64,000 nt of DNA from contig JAKOMQ010000015.1 in the NCBI GenBank assembly GCA_022241605.1, positions 17,116 to 81,115 on the forward strand. The letters are read 5' to 3'. The notes under the pieces were generated by a model. The model made no database searches. It had not been told where the DNA came from and saw only the letters and a program-made list of their open reading frames with translations. This document shows positions 54,522-64,000 of this stretch, piece after piece (positions within the stretch are counted from its first letter, which is position 1; each line of letters starts with the position of its first letter). Source of the DNA: Aquimonas sp. GTDB taxonomy: Bacteria > Pseudomonadota > Gammaproteobacteria > Xanthomonadales > Xanthomonadaceae. A program made the translations under genes and the position numbers.

Positions 54522-55888
54522 GGCTGCCTCGCGCCGGCTCGCTGCACGGGCGTCTGCTGTGGGTGGGGCTGCTGGGCGGCCTGCTGGTCAGCCTGGGCGC
54601 CGCCTGGCTGCTGGGCGAAGCCTTCCGGAGCACCGCCGAGCGCGCACAGCTGCGGATCCTGGAGCAGGAGCTGGCCGGCCTTGTCGGTCGCATGGAGGTC
54701 GGCGACGCAGCGCAGCTCGAACTGCGCGATCGGCCCGGCGACCCTGACTACCAGCGCATCTTCTCCGGCCGCTACTGGCAGATCGGTGACGAGGCCAGCG
54801 GCCTGACCTCGCGTTCGCTCTGGGATTTCCGGGTGCAGTTCGACTCACCGGCGCGCGCACGCGCGCAGCTCGACCGGGTCGACGGCCCGGCCGGCCAGCG
54901 CCTGCGGGTGCTGCGCCAGCAGGTGACACACCCGCGGCTCGCAGCGCCGGTGACCGTCTGGGTCGCCAGCGACGTAACCCCGCTGCTGGACGACACCCGC
55001 GCTTTCCAGCGCTTCACCCTGATCGCCGTCGGCCTGCTGTTCCTGCTGCTGGCAGTGGTGCTGGCGGTACAGGTGCGGCTGGGCCTGCGGCCGCTGCGCC
55101 AGCTCACCGCCCAGCTGGCCGAAGTGCGTCGCGGCGAACGCGAGCGCTTGGGCGATGCGCGCCTGCCCGCCGAGCTCCGCCCTCTGGCCGACCATCTCGA
55201 CGAACTGCTGGCCCATCACGAGCGCAGCGTGCAGCGGGCCCGCCATGCCGCCGCGGACCTTGCACACGCCCTGAAGACCCCGCTGGCGGCGCTGGATGCG
55301 GCCGCCCAGCGTCCCGGCCCCGAACTGGCAGACACCGTGCTGACGCAAAGCGCACGCATGCAGGCGGTGGTCCGTCGCCAGCTGCAGGGCGGGCTCGCCA
55401 GCGGTTTCCGCGCGCGAACCGAGCTGTTGCCGGTCGCCCGCTCGCTGATGGAGCTGATGCGGCGCATCCATGCCGAGCACGCGCTGCAGCTGGACCTGCA
55501 GATCCCAGACGAGCTGCGCGTCGGCTGCGGCGAGGAAGACCTGCAGGAGCTGTTGGGCAATCTGCTGGACAACGCCTGCAAGTGGGCGCGCTCGCGGGTC
55601 TGCGTGAGCGCCGGCTTCGAGACGGGCCGCGTATGGCTGCAGGTCGACGACGACGGCCCCGGCATGGACGCCGAAGGCACACGGAACGCCCGCCAGCGCG
55701 GCATCCGGCTGGACGAGCGGGTGCCCGGCAGCGGCCATGGGCTTGCCATCGTCGAGGACATCCTGGAGTCACTGCAGGGCGTTCTGCTGATGGAGCGCTC
55801 GGCACTGGGCGGCCTGCGCGCGCGGATCGAGTTCGCCACCGATGCGCAGGACCGTCCCGGAACAGCGGAGCCTGCCGCCGCCGGATGA
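54518..55888 (+). CDS. PhoQ-like sensor histidine kinase
   Basis: A 456-residue kinase with two membrane helices (LLWVGLLGGLLVSLGAAWLL at about 14-33 and LIAVGLLFLLLAVVLAVQV at about 170-188). They flank a ~135-residue periplasmic sensor with SGRYWQIGDEASGLTSRSLW, a pattern common in PhoQ/QseC relatives. A HAMP-like linker, the phosphorylated His in DLAHALKTPLAAL (about 249), and the ATPase domain (NLLDNACKWARSRV, DDDGPGMD, GSGHGLAIVEDI) follow. The start is TTG, overlapping the regulator's stop. The PepSY partners suggest that it senses periplasmic or envelope state. Confidence 0.93.
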   Translation: MRLPRAGSLHGRLLWVGLLGGLLVSLGAAWLLGEAFRSTAERAQLRILEQELAGLVGRMEVGDAAQLELRDRPGDPDYQRIFSGRYWQIGDEASGLTSRSLWDFRVQFDSPARARAQLDRVDGPAGQRLRVLRQQVTHPRLAAPVTVWVASDVTPLLDDTRAFQRFTLIAVGLLFLLLAVVLAVQVRLGLRPLRQLTAQLAEVRRGERERLGDARLPAELRPLADHLDELLAHHERSVQRARHAAADLAHALKTPLAALDAAAQRPGPELADTVLTQSARMQAVVRRQLQGGLASGFRARTELLPVARSLMELMRRIHAEHALQLDLQIPDELRVGCGEEDLQELLGNLLDNACKWARSRVCVSAGFETGRVWLQVDDDGPGMDAEGTRNARQRGIRLDERVPGSGHGLAIVEDILESLQGVLLMERSALGGLRARIEFATDAQDRPGTAEPAAAG

Positions 55889-55904
55889 TCCGGGCCGGCG
55901 CCAC

Positions 55905-55946
55905 CTGAGCGCATGTGAGAACCATCCGCCGACTGCGGCCGCCGCC
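55905..55946. repeat. End fragment of the palindromic element (copy F)
   Basis: CTGAGCGCATGTGAGAACC followed by ATCCGCCGACTGCGGCCGCC matches the inward-read right end of copies A and B. It lies 17 bases after the histidine kinase stop and 33 bases before the kinase gene on the other strand, so between two convergent gene ends. Confidence 0.7.
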
Positions 55947-55979
55947 CAGGCTTGGATCGCCCGAGCCGACCCGAGACGG

Positions 55980-58748
55980 TCAGATCCCGATGGTCGCTGC
56001 CGCCAGCGCACTTGCCACACGCTCTCGCTCGGCCGCGAAGGTGTCGGCATCGCCAGCCAGTGGGCCCTCAGGGCCGTAGGCGACAGCGAGGGCGTCCAGT
56101 TCGGCCAGTGCCTCGGCGCTCTGGCCGATGCCGGCCAGGGCACGGGCTCGCTGGAAGCGCAGGGCCAGAATCTGCGGATTCTCGGCACCGTAGATGCCCG
56201 CCATGATCCCGATGGTGAGTTCGAGCAGGGGCAAGGCTTCGGCAGGGCGGCCCTGCAGCATGCGGAGCTTGGCCAGCATTTCCGAGGAATAGGCGTGGTC
56301 GTAGCTGCCCTCGCCGAAGATGTCGAGCATGCGCTCAGCCACCTGCAGCAGTGCCGGCTCGGCCGCGTCGAGCTGCCCGATCTCGGCGCGCACCTCGGCC
56401 GCCGCGGCCAGGCTGGCCCAGGTGAGCCCGGCGCGCTCGCCGAGCGCGGTCAGAAACACCGCATGCGCTGTCTCGAAGGCGGTGATCGCCTGCTCTGGCT
56501 GATCGGTGGCTCGCGCCAGCTGGCCGCGGTTGAACCAGATCTGGCCGCGCTCGGCGCTGCCGTCGGGGAAGCACTGCTCGGCCTCATCGAAGGCCTGCGC
56601 CGCAGCGTCCGCATCGCCCATCCTGCGCAGCGCATCGCCCATCCGCAGCAGCTGTGCGCCCAACAGGGGATGCCCCGCGCCGACCTGATCGCGGGCGATC
56701 GCAATCGCCCGCTCGTACAGGGGCCGCGCCCGCTCGGGATAGCCGCCCCGCCGCAGCAGGTCGGCGCGCACCGACAGCGGCCTGACCAGCCGCGCATGGC
56801 CGGGCCCGAGCGCCGCTTCGAGGCCGTCCACCACACGCACGAACACGGCATCCGCCTCGTCCAGACGCGCCGACTGCTCCAAGGCCGAGCCCACCAGATA
56901 AAGCGCCGACAGGCTGTCGGGATGCTCCGCTCCCAGGCGCTCCGCCGTGGCCGCATGTACGCGCTCACTCACCGCCAGCGCCTCGGCGGCGTCGCCGCGC
57001 AGCAGGCGGGTCCGGGCAAAGTGCACCTCCGCCTGCAGGGTGGTGGGGTGTTCAGGCCCCAGCCCGGCCCGCAGCACCGGCAGGGCCGCCTGCAGCAGCG
57101 GCTCGGCCACATCGATGCCGCCGCGCTGCATCTCTGCCGCTGCCAGCAGCGCCGCCACCTCGGCGCTGCGCATCGAGGGGCGAGCCTCGCTCGCTGCGTA
57201 CTCCGCGCTCAGGGCCTGCAGGGTCTGCAGCGCCTGCGGCACGTCGCCCAGCGCCAGGGCCAGCTTGCCGAGGTCGGCAAGCACCTCGCGCCGCAGCGCC
57301 GGATCCTGCGCGAGCTGCGCCTCCGCGCGGCCAATGCCGTCGGCCACCAGCTCGCGCGGGCTGCGCGCCTGTACCCGCGCCCGCGCCACCGGGTCGCTTT
57401 CCTCGAACAGCGAGACCAGGAAGTCCTTGACCAGCTCGGCGCGCACGGCCTGGGCGCGCGCCACCTCGGCCTGCCAGAGCGCTGCGGCCAGCCCGCCCAG
57501 CAGGGACAGCAGCACCACCGCCGAGGCCGCTACGCCCCAGGCATGCCGCTGCACGAAGCGGCGCATGCGATAGCCCACGCTGTCGCGGCGGGCGCTGACC
57601 GGACGCGAGTCCAGCCAGGCGTGCAGGTCGGCGGCCAGCGCGGCGGCGCTCTGGTAGCGGCGCGCCGGCTCACTGCGCAGGGCGGTGGACAGGATCAGAT
57701 CAAGATCACCGCGCAGCTCGCGCGCCAGCCGGCGACGGTCCACCGCTGCGCCATAGGCAGTGGCCAGCTCAGCCGGTTCGGCCTGGGCCAGCGCCCGGCT
57801 GGCCGCCTCGCGGGTGTCCTCGGCCTCGATTCCCGCCGCCAGCGCGGAGACGTCGCTGGTGTTGCGCCGGTGCGGCAGCCGGCCGGTCAACAGCTGGTAG
57901 CCGATGACGCCCAGCGCATACACGTCGGTCGTGGTACCCACCGGCCGGCCGAGGATCTGCTCGGGTGCGGCATAGCCCGGCGAGAGCACGCGCACGCCGG
58001 TGGCGGTAACGGTCTCGCCTTCGGTCTGCTCCAGCAGTTTGGCGATACCAAAGTCCAGCAGATGCGGCTGACCTTGCGCATCGACGAGGATGTTGCCGGG
58101 CTTGAGGTCGCGGTGCACCACCAGCTGGCCGTGCGCGTAGGCCACGGCCTCGGCGATCCGCGCCAGCAGGCGCACCCGTCCGCGCAGATCCAGCTGCGTG
58201 CGCGCTGCAAAGCCGGTGATCGGCTCGCCCTCGACGCAGGCCATGGCGTACCAGGGCCGGCCATCCGGGCTCATGCCGCCGTCGAAGATGTGGACGATGT
58301 CCGGGTGGTCGAGGCGGGCCAGGATGCTGCGCTCCTGCAGGAAGCGGCGCAGGATGGCGCGGGTGTCCATGCCGCGCTTCAGCAGCTTGATCGCGACCTG
58401 CTGCTGGTAGGCGCCGTCCGCGCGCTCGGCGCGCCAGACCTCGCCCATGCCGCCTTCGCCGATGGGCTCGATCAGCCGATACGGGCCGAACGCGCTGCCG
58501 GCGGCGGTTTCCCAGGGCGCTCCGCGCGAGGCATCGGCCAGCTCCGGCGCCACCCGCCCGAGCGTGGCGTCGAGCGGGCCGGCGGCGGCTTCGTCGGCGC
58601 GCAGCAGCGCGCGCAGCTCGCGGGCCAGTTCGGGTTCACTGGCATCCAGCGCCTCCAGCCTGGCCTCGCGCTCGGCCGGATCGAGCTCCAGCAAATCGCC
58701 AAACAGCGCGGACACCCGCGCCCATACGGCTGGATCCTTTGCCGCCAT
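55980..58748 (-). CDS. Serine/threonine protein kinase with C-terminal TPR domain
   Basis: A 922-residue Hanks-type kinase. After an N-terminal helical segment (VSALFGDLLELDPAEREARL), the kinase domain starts near 90 with IGEGGMGEVWRA. It has the ATP Lys121 (QVAIKLLKR), catalytic HRDLKPGN (212-219) and DFG at 232-234, then GYAAPEQ. One membrane helix near 405-425 follows (WGVAASAVVLLSLLGGLAAA). The rest is TPR repeats of the kinesin-light-chain type (LGPEHPTTLQAEVHFARTRL, ALYLVGSALEQSARLDEADA). All catalytic residues look intact. Targets are unknown. The ATG has GGGGGCAGGAC before it. It is divergent from dbpA. Confidence 0.94.
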   Translation of the reverse strand: MAAKDPAVWARVSALFGDLLELDPAEREARLEALDASEPELARELRALLRADEAAAGPLDATLGRVAPELADASRGAPWETAAGSAFGPYRLIEPIGEGGMGEVWRAERADGAYQQQVAIKLLKRGMDTRAILRRFLQERSILARLDHPDIVHIFDGGMSPDGRPWYAMACVEGEPITGFAARTQLDLRGRVRLLARIAEAVAYAHGQLVVHRDLKPGNILVDAQGQPHLLDFGIAKLLEQTEGETVTATGVRVLSPGYAAPEQILGRPVGTTTDVYALGVIGYQLLTGRLPHRRNTSDVSALAAGIEAEDTREAASRALAQAEPAELATAYGAAVDRRRLARELRGDLDLILSTALRSEPARRYQSAAALAADLHAWLDSRPVSARRDSVGYRMRRFVQRHAWGVAASAVVLLSLLGGLAAALWQAEVARAQAVRAELVKDFLVSLFEESDPVARARVQARSPRELVADGIGRAEAQLAQDPALRREVLADLGKLALALGDVPQALQTLQALSAEYAASEARPSMRSAEVAALLAAAEMQRGGIDVAEPLLQAALPVLRAGLGPEHPTTLQAEVHFARTRLLRGDAAEALAVSERVHAATAERLGAEHPDSLSALYLVGSALEQSARLDEADAVFVRVVDGLEAALGPGHARLVRPLSVRADLLRRGGYPERARPLYERAIAIARDQVGAGHPLLGAQLLRMGDALRRMGDADAAAQAFDEAEQCFPDGSAERGQIWFNRGQLARATDQPEQAITAFETAHAVFLTALGERAGLTWASLAAAAEVRAEIGQLDAAEPALLQVAERMLDIFGEGSYDHAYSSEMLAKLRMLQGRPAEALPLLELTIGIMAGIYGAENPQILALRFQRARALAGIGQSAEALAELDALAVAYGPEGPLAGDADTFAAERERVASALAAATIGI

Positions 58749-58871
58749 GTCCTGCCCCCGCCTGCCCGGAACGCCGCCATCCTACCCGCTGCCGACGCTG
58801 CGATCCGCCGCGTTGAGCGGCACGGCGGCGCCAGCCCGCGCCCTCGGCGCCCAAGCCTGCGATCATGGCGC

Positions 58872-60242
58872 ATGTCGACATTCCAAGAACTTGAACTCAT
58901 CCCTGCCCTGCGGCAGGCCATCGAAGCCGCAGGCTTCCACACGCCCACCCCGATCCAGGCCCTGGCCCTGCCGCCGATCCTCGCGCGCGCCGACGTGCTG
59001 GCGCAGGCGCCCACCGGCAGCGGCAAGACCGCAGCCTTCGGGCTCGGCCTGCTGCAGCGGCTGGATGCCTCGGCCATCCGCACCCAGGCCCTGGTGCTGT
59101 GCCCCACCCGCGAGCTCGCCGATCAGGTCGGCAAGGAGCTGCGCCGGCTGGCAATGGCGATTCCCAACGTCAAGCTGAGCCTGCTGACCGGCGGCATCGC
59201 GCTGGGCCCGCAGCTGGCCTCGCTGACGCATGCACCGCACATCGTGGTCGGCACGCCGGGCCGCGTGCAGGAACTGCTGCACAAGCGCGCGCTGGACCTG
59301 TCCGAGATCGACGTGCTGGTGCTCGACGAAGCCGACCGCATGCTCGACATGGGCTTCGAGAAATCGATCAAGGACATCCTCAAGCGCCTGCCCAAGGCGC
59401 GGCAGAGCCTGCTGTTCTCGGCGACCTGGCCTGAAGAGATCCGCGCACTCGCCAAGGAAAGCCTGCGCGAGCCGGTGGAGGTCGCGATCGAAGGCGAGGC
59501 GCACGCGCCGGACATCGACGCGCGCTTCTACGAGGTCGCGCTGGACGCCAAACCCGCCGCCCTGATGGGCCTGCTGCTGCAGCTGAAGCCGGAGTCGGCG
59601 GTGGTGTTCTGCAACACCCGCCGCGATGTCGACGATGTGGCCACCGCGCTCGCAAATGCGGGCTTCTCGGCGGCCGCCCTGCACGGCGACATGGAGCAGC
59701 GCGACCGCGACGAAGTGCTGGTGATGTTCGCCAACCGATCCTTGGGCGTGCTGGTGGCCAGCGACGTCGCCGCCCGCGGCCTCGACGTCAAGGACCTCGC
59801 CTGCGTCGTCAACTACGAGCTGCCGCACGAAGCCGACGTCTACCTGCACCGCACCGGCCGCACCGCCCGCGCCGGCGGCAGCGGCCTGGCCCTGAACCTG
59901 GTGACCTCACGCGAAATGCCGCGCGCGCAGGCCATCGAAGCCGGCCGCGGCGAGCCCATCCGCTGGAATCGCGCGCCGCTCAACGCGCGCCCCAGCGAGG
60001 TGCCCAAACCCGCCATGCGCACCCTGCGCATCGACGCCGGCCGCACCGACAAACTGCGCCCCGGCGACATCCTGGGCGCGCTCACCGGCGCCGCAGGCCT
60101 GAAGTCCGACGCCATCGGCAAGATCGACGTCTTCCCCACCCGCAGCTACGTGGCCGTGCGCGCAGACGTGCTCACATTCGCGGTCGCCGGCCTGCAGGCC
60201 GGCAAGATCAAGGGCCGCAGCTTCCGGGTGCGAGCGATGTAG
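58872..60242 (+). CDS. dbpA: ATP-dependent RNA helicase DbpA
   Basis: DbpA is a DEAD-box helicase stimulated by 23S rRNA hairpin 92 and active in large-subunit assembly. The 456-residue product has a Q-motif ([12 protein letters not shown]), [48 protein letters not shown] and [11 protein letters not shown]. It ends in a short RNA-binding domain ([20 protein letters not shown], then [13 protein letters not shown]), the DbpA signature. The start at 58872 matches the family ([20 protein letters not shown]); the frame stays open far upstream over the kinase gene, but that is an antisense artefact. Confidence 0.96.
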   Translation: MSTFQELELIPALRQAIEAAGFHTPTPIQALALPPILARADVLAQAPTGSGKTAAFGLGLLQRLDASAIRTQALVLCPTRELADQVGKELRRLAMAIPNVKLSLLTGGIALGPQLASLTHAPHIVVGTPGRVQELLHKRALDLSEIDVLVLDEADRMLDMGFEKSIKDILKRLPKARQSLLFSATWPEEIRALAKESLREPVEVAIEGEAHAPDIDARFYEVALDAKPAALMGLLLQLKPESAVVFCNTRRDVDDVATALANAGFSAAALHGDMEQRDRDEVLVMFANRSLGVLVASDVAARGLDVKDLACVVNYELPHEADVYLHRTGRTARAGGSGLALNLVTSREMPRAQAIEAGRGEPIRWNRAPLNARPSEVPKPAMRTLRIDAGRTDKLRPGDILGALTGAAGLKSDAIGKIDVFPTRSYVAVRADVLTFAVAGLQAGKIKGRSFRVRAM

Positions 60243-60317
60243 TGAAGCGCTGCCGGCGGCCCCAGCGGCTCGGGCCGCCGCGCGGCGGACCAGCAAACCC
60301 CATTGCGCGCCGCCGAC

Positions 60318-63300
60318 CTATCGCTCCAGCCGGTAGTTGAGCGAGGCGCGATTCTCGCGTTCGCTGGCGTCCAGCTGCAGGTCCCAGAGTTCGTTGAGCA
60401 AGTACTTGACGGTGAACACCTGGCCCTCACCGAACAGGGCGACGCCGTAGCTGACGTAGAGCCGCGGCGACAGGAATTTGCCGACAGTGAGCGCAGCACC
60501 GCCCAGCGCGCTGGATTCCTCGATGCCGGCGGTGTCGAAGCCGAGCCGGGCACCGAGGCGTTCAGCGATGAAGTTGCCGCCGGCACCCAGTGCGGCGGCG
60601 GCGGCATTGAGCTGGCGGCCTTCGTCGCCACGCGCGGCACGCAGGGGCCGACCGAGAACGAGATAGGACAGGATGTCGGCCTGGTCCAGCGCCGGGCTCG
60701 ACCACAGGCTCAACTGCGGATCGAGCGCGCTACCGGTGACGCGGATGCCGGCGGTGACACGGTCGAAGCGACGCTCGGCGCTGATGTCGAGGTTGGGGTT
60801 CTCCAGCGGCGACTGGGCGAAGGCCAGCCGGCCACGCGTGATATCGAGATCCTGGCCGTAGGCCTTGTAGCGACCGGTGACATTCAGGCTGCCGCTGCCG
60901 GTGGTGGCGCGGCCGGGGCGATCGCGCACCCGCAGTTCGCCGGCGATGCGACCGTCCAGGCCGAAGCCCTCCAGGCGCACATCCTCCCCCAGCGCCACCC
61001 GCACGTCGGCGTCCACCTGCTGCGCGGCAGCGACCTCGGCGCGCGGGTCGACGGGATCCAGCACGACCACGTCGCGGCTGGGCTGGGCCGTGCCCTCGAT
61101 ACGATCCAGCCGGATCAGGGCCTCGGGCACCTGCACGTCCCCACGCACCCGGATCAGGTCACCGCGCCGCGCCAGCTGCAGGCGCGGCGAAGCGATCAGG
61201 CGCAGCTCCGGCGTGTCCGCCAGCAGAACGCGCTCTCCGGTGATGTCCATCTCCAGCAGGGTCTCGGCATCGGGCGAGAAATCCAGCCGACCGCGGCCCT
61301 CAAGGCGCCCGCCGGAAACCAGCGAAAAGCTCAGCTCAGCGACCTCGGGCGATCCGGTCTGCAGCTCGAACTCGCCCTGCTCGAAGCGCACGCCCATCGC
61401 CGGCAGCTCGCCGGAAAAACCGTCCAGGCGCAGGCGCGCATCCAGCTCCGGGCGGTTGCGCTGCCCTGCCAGATCCAGGCTCGCGGAGAGCCGGCCCTGT
61501 GGATCGGTGATCTCGCCCGCGCTGAGCAGCTGCAGCGCGCCCAGATCGTTCAGCGACAGCAGCAACTGACCCTGCAGGTCGCCCTCAGGCTCCAGCGGCC
61601 GCTGCAGGTTGACCTGGCCATCGATCCGGCCATCTGTGCCGAGGCCGCCCTCCACCGCCAGACGCGCGGCGGCGGGCGAGGCGTCAATCGACACCCGCAG
61701 CGCGCTCCACTCCAGCAGGGGCTGGTTGGCCGCTTCGAAGCTGGCGATGCCGCCGGCCTCGCTGAGCAGCTCGCCATCGATTTGCCAGCTATCGCCCTGC
61801 AGCTGCAGGCGCAGCTCACCGTCCAGCGCGCCGCTCCAGCGCCAGGGCGGGTTCTGCTCCAGCGCCCGCGACAGCAGGCCGCCGGGCAGGGCAAGCGGCA
61901 GCGCCTGCAGGCGCAGCGCGGCCTCGCCACGGCCCGCAGCGAGGTCGGCCTGCAGGCAGAGCGCGCCGGCGTCTTCGGGTGCGTCCTCACTGTTGCGCGC
62001 ACCGCCGCGGCGCGCGGCCTGCGGGCGCAGGCACAGGGTCTCGATGCGCTGGCGATCGCCCGACAGGCTCAGCGCCGCCGGCGACTCCAGGCGCCAGCGG
62101 CCCATGCCGGCACGGCGACGCCCCGGCTCGAAGTCGAGGCTGTCCAGGCGCCCGCTCCAGGCCTCGGGCGCGCCGTTCGCGGAGAAGGCGAGCCCGCCCG
62201 CGGCCGACAGGCTGAGCTGGCCCTCTTCACCGACCACGCGCAGATCGATGTCGTGAGCGTCGGCGCGCCCCGCCGCGGCCAGCTCCAGCTCGGCGAAATC
62301 CTGCCCGGCGGCGCTCAGGTTGGAGGCCTCCAAGCGCAGCTCCACGGTTTCGCCCCGGGCCAGCCCAGCGGACACCGAGAACCGCAGGCCGCCGACGCGG
62401 AGAGTCTTGTCCAGCGCCAGCGCGCTGCCCACCAATTCACCGGTAATGCGCGGCGCCTGACGCTGGCCGGACAGGCGCAGCTCGCCCTCGATACGCCCCT
62501 CGCCGCCGTCAATCCAGTCCGCCAGCACCATCGGTGCGAGCCGCAGCTGGGCCTGCAGGGGGCCCTCTAGGCCCTCACGGGCGCCGGCCAGCAGGCGCAG
62601 CCGGCTGTCGCCCAGCGCCAGCGAGAGATCACCGCTAAGCGCGCCGCTGGCGTCGAGTTCGGCTTCGCCGCCGCCTTCAAGCGCGCGCCCGCGCAGCTGG
62701 CCCGACAAGGACTGCAGCTGCACCTGACCCTGCGGTCCGCCTTCACCCAGCCGTCCGCGGCTGTCGATGCGCGCGTCCACCGCGCCCGGCCAGTCCGGCG
62801 CCAACAGCGCGGGGTCGAAGCGATCCAGCGCCAGCTGCAGGTCCCAGGCCAGTGCCTCGCCGAGGGTGACGCGACCGGTCAAATCGAGGCGACCTTCCGG
62901 GCTGCGCAGCTGCAGGGCGATGGCCTCCAGCGCCGGCACGGCGTCCGCAGGCAGGGCCAGCTGCAGTTGGCCCTGCAGATCCACTGCAAGACCGTCGCGG
63001 GACAGGCGCAGCGCGGGGCTCAGCTCAAGGGCCTGCAGCGGACCCTGCGCCGAAACGCGGCCGTCGATACGCAGTGGCGGAGCGCCGGCCTCATGGACCA
63101 CGAACTGCTCGAAATCGACGCGCGCATCGAGCAGCGGCGCTGGCCCGGACAGATCAAGCTGGCCCGCCAGCGCCACTGCCCCGCCCTCGCGCCGCAGGCG
63201 CAGGGCCTCGATATCGAGCAGCAGACCGCTGCCGATCGACAGCACCGCCTGCTCCAGCTCGATCCGACGCCCGTCGAACATCAGCTCGCCGCGGGCCTCC

Positions 63301-64000
63301 ACGCGCTCCAGCCCGCCCTCCAGCTCCAGCGCCAGCGCCGCCAGCGGCAGGTCGATGCCCAAGGCAGGCGGCAGCGCAGCCATCTGCAGCTCGATCCGCG
63401 CCTGCGGCGAGGGCAGGCCGGCTTGAGTCTCGATGCGCAGGCGCAGCGCCTCCGGCCCGCGCGCGGCCAGTTCAAGCTGCAGCGCATCGAGGCCGCCCGC
63501 GACGCTCAGGCCGAAATCCAGCGGCGGCTGATCGATCGGCGTCCAGGCGCCCGCGCCCTCGAGCTGCAGGGCCCACTGCGGCGGCCGGGTATCGATGCTG
63601 CCGTCCAGCGCCAGCCGGCCCAGCGGCGCGTCCAGCTGCAGGCGCATCAGCTGCAGCTGGCCGCCGCTGAGATCCGCGGCCAGCTGCAGGCTGTCGACCT
63701 CGAAAGCGGGCGCTTCCGCCTCACCCAGCAGTGCGAAATCCACGAGCTCCAGAGACTGCAGCCGCACGGCTACCGGCAGTTCCAGCGCCGGCAGGCGCTG
63801 CGGCAGCGCAGGCGGCCAAGGCATCGCTTCCACCGGCTCGGGCGTGGGCTCCGCCAGCAGCCGCAGCCGCACCGTTTCCAGCTGCAGACGCTGTATGTCC
63901 AGCCGCCGGCCGAGCAGCGGCATCGCCACCAGCTTCAGCGACACCCGATCGACGTCGAGCTCGATGGCCTCGTCGCGGTAGCGCAGGCCGCGCAGCTCCA
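60318..64000 (-). CDS. tamB: Translocation and assembly module protein TamB, C-terminal part (runs off the right edge)
   Basis: TamB is a very long inner-membrane-anchored periplasmic protein that works with TamA in outer-membrane assembly and phospholipid transport. About 1,227 residues are present, missing the N-terminus with its membrane anchor. The body is a repeating beta pattern (LQLEGAGAW, LRLDGFSGELPAMGVRFEQG) of the AsmA/TamB beta-taco type. The C-terminal DUF490 domain includes PQLSLWSSPALDQADILSYL, VLGRPLRAARGDEG, GALGAGGNFIAERLG-like sequence and LFGEGQVFTVKYLLNELWDL, ending SLNYRLER. The frame continues without a stop to base 64000. tamA should lie just to the right. Confidence 0.95.
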   Translation of the reverse strand, partial: ELRGLRYRDEAIELDVDRVSLKLVAMPLLGRRLDIQRLQLETVRLRLLAEPTPEPVEAMPWPPALPQRLPALELPVAVRLQSLELVDFALLGEAEAPAFEVDSLQLAADLSGGQLQLMRLQLDAPLGRLALDGSIDTRPPQWALQLEGAGAWTPIDQPPLDFGLSVAGGLDALQLELAARGPEALRLRIETQAGLPSPQARIELQMAALPPALGIDLPLAALALELEGGLERVEARGELMFDGRRIELEQAVLSIGSGLLLDIEALRLRREGGAVALAGQLDLSGPAPLLDARVDFEQFVVHEAGAPPLRIDGRVSAQGPLQALELSPALRLSRDGLAVDLQGQLQLALPADAVPALEAIALQLRSPEGRLDLTGRVTLGEALAWDLQLALDRFDPALLAPDWPGAVDARIDSRGRLGEGGPQGQVQLQSLSGQLRGRALEGGGEAELDASGALSGDLSLALGDSRLRLLAGAREGLEGPLQAQLRLAPMVLADWIDGGEGRIEGELRLSGQRQAPRITGELVGSALALDKTLRVGGLRFSVSAGLARGETVELRLEASNLSAAGQDFAELELAAAGRADAHDIDLRVVGEEGQLSLSAAGGLAFSANGAPEAWSGRLDSLDFEPGRRRAGMGRWRLESPAALSLSGDRQRIETLCLRPQAARRGGARNSEDAPEDAGALCLQADLAAGRGEAALRLQALPLALPGGLLSRALEQNPPWRWSGALDGELRLQLQGDSWQIDGELLSEAGGIASFEAANQPLLEWSALRVSIDASPAAARLAVEGGLGTDGRIDGQVNLQRPLEPEGDLQGQLLLSLNDLGALQLLSAGEITDPQGRLSASLDLAGQRNRPELDARLRLDGFSGELPAMGVRFEQGEFELQTGSPEVAELSFSLVSGGRLEGRGRLDFSPDAETLLEMDITGERVLLADTPELRLIASPRLQLARRGDLIRVRGDVQVPEALIRLDRIEGTAQPSRDVVVLDPVDPRAEVAAAQQVDADVRVALGEDVRLEGFGLDGRIAGELRVRDRPGRATTGSGSLNVTGRYKAYGQDLDITRGRLAFAQSPLENPNLDISAERRFDRVTAGIRVTGSALDPQLSLWSSPALDQADILSYLVLGRPLRAARGDEGRQLNAAAAALGAGGNFIAERLGARLGFDTAGIEESSALGGAALTVGKFLSPRLYVSYGVALFGEGQVFTVKYLLNELWDLQLDASERENRASLNYRLER

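Noticed and set aside
55842..58871. An open plus-strand frame of about 1,000 codons leading into dbpA, across the kinase gene
   Set aside because: It is the antisense shadow of the Ser/Thr kinase gene in very GC-rich DNA, where stop codons are rare. Its translation is Gln/Arg/Ala-rich without family features, and DbpA has a proper start at 58872.

Overview
This window is chromosomal DNA from a high-GC gammaproteobacterium, most likely of the order Lysobacterales (Xanthomonadales). The evidence is the gene orders TPR-lolB-ispE-tRNA-prs-rplY-pth-ychF, lptD-surA-pdxA-rsmA-apaG-apaH and rpoE-rseA-rseC-degP, a DksA with a long Ala/Lys/Pro tail, and GGGATTG/GAATCCC intergenic repeats of the kind seen in that group. 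The order-level call is an inference; the class-level call is firm. I see no prophage, plasmid, integron or CRISPR array. Nearly all of the window is core genome.

Region 1 (1-11.0 kb) is translation and precursor supply. A promoter-led tRNA-Tyr/Gly/Thr-tuf operon runs off the left edge. It is followed by ychF, pth, rplY, prs, tRNA-Gln, ispE, lolB and a TPR gene on the minus strand. Divergent from these are hemA-prfA and then a polyphosphate kinase 2. Region 2 (11-22 kb) is regulatory: a DUF1304 membrane protein, a GGDEF cyclase, DEAD-box helicase DeaD, DksA, YidD, YajQ, a FabR-like repressor and a four-PAS GGDEF-EAL protein. Region 3 (22-29.5 kb) is the lptD-surA-pdxA-rsmA-apaG-apaH outer-membrane biogenesis and maintenance cluster, ending in a small secreted protein. 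Region 4 (30-35.8 kb) is the sigma-E envelope-stress operon next to a fused beta-oxidation enzyme. Region 5 (35.9-36.7 kb) is a small gene graveyard: a frameshifted GntR regulator with an intact-looking operator, the first codons of an ABC ATPase, and the tail of an acyltransferase. Region 6 (36.7-42.8 kb) holds a DUF3422 protein, a GbsR-type regulator with a clear promoter and palindrome, cydAB (short Q-loop bd oxidase) and a flavin monooxygenase. Region 7 (43.1-51.9 kb) is one giant cyclic beta-1,2-glucan synthase gene. Region 8 (52-64 kb) has an SDH_sah membrane protease-like protein, two divergent PepSY proteins with a PhoP/PhoQ-like two-component system, a TPR-tailed Ser/Thr kinase, helicase DbpA and a partial tamB.

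Envelope construction and surveillance is the common thread (lolB, lptD, surA, tamB, degP, rpoE-rseA-rseC, PhoPQ-like, glucan synthase), together with RNA and ribosome functions.

The most unusual thing I found is a dispersed, roughly 185-bp intergenic palindromic element. Two complete copies (11911-12093 and 29888-30073) share terminal and internal inverted repeats, and there are at least five partial or decayed copies. Most copies abut the 3' ends of genes, and two of them overlap the gene's stop codon. It looks like a REP/MITE-type element for which I know no name. Start codons were adjusted throughout using Shine-Dalgarno sequences, overlaps and family N-termini; several genes use GTG or TTG.
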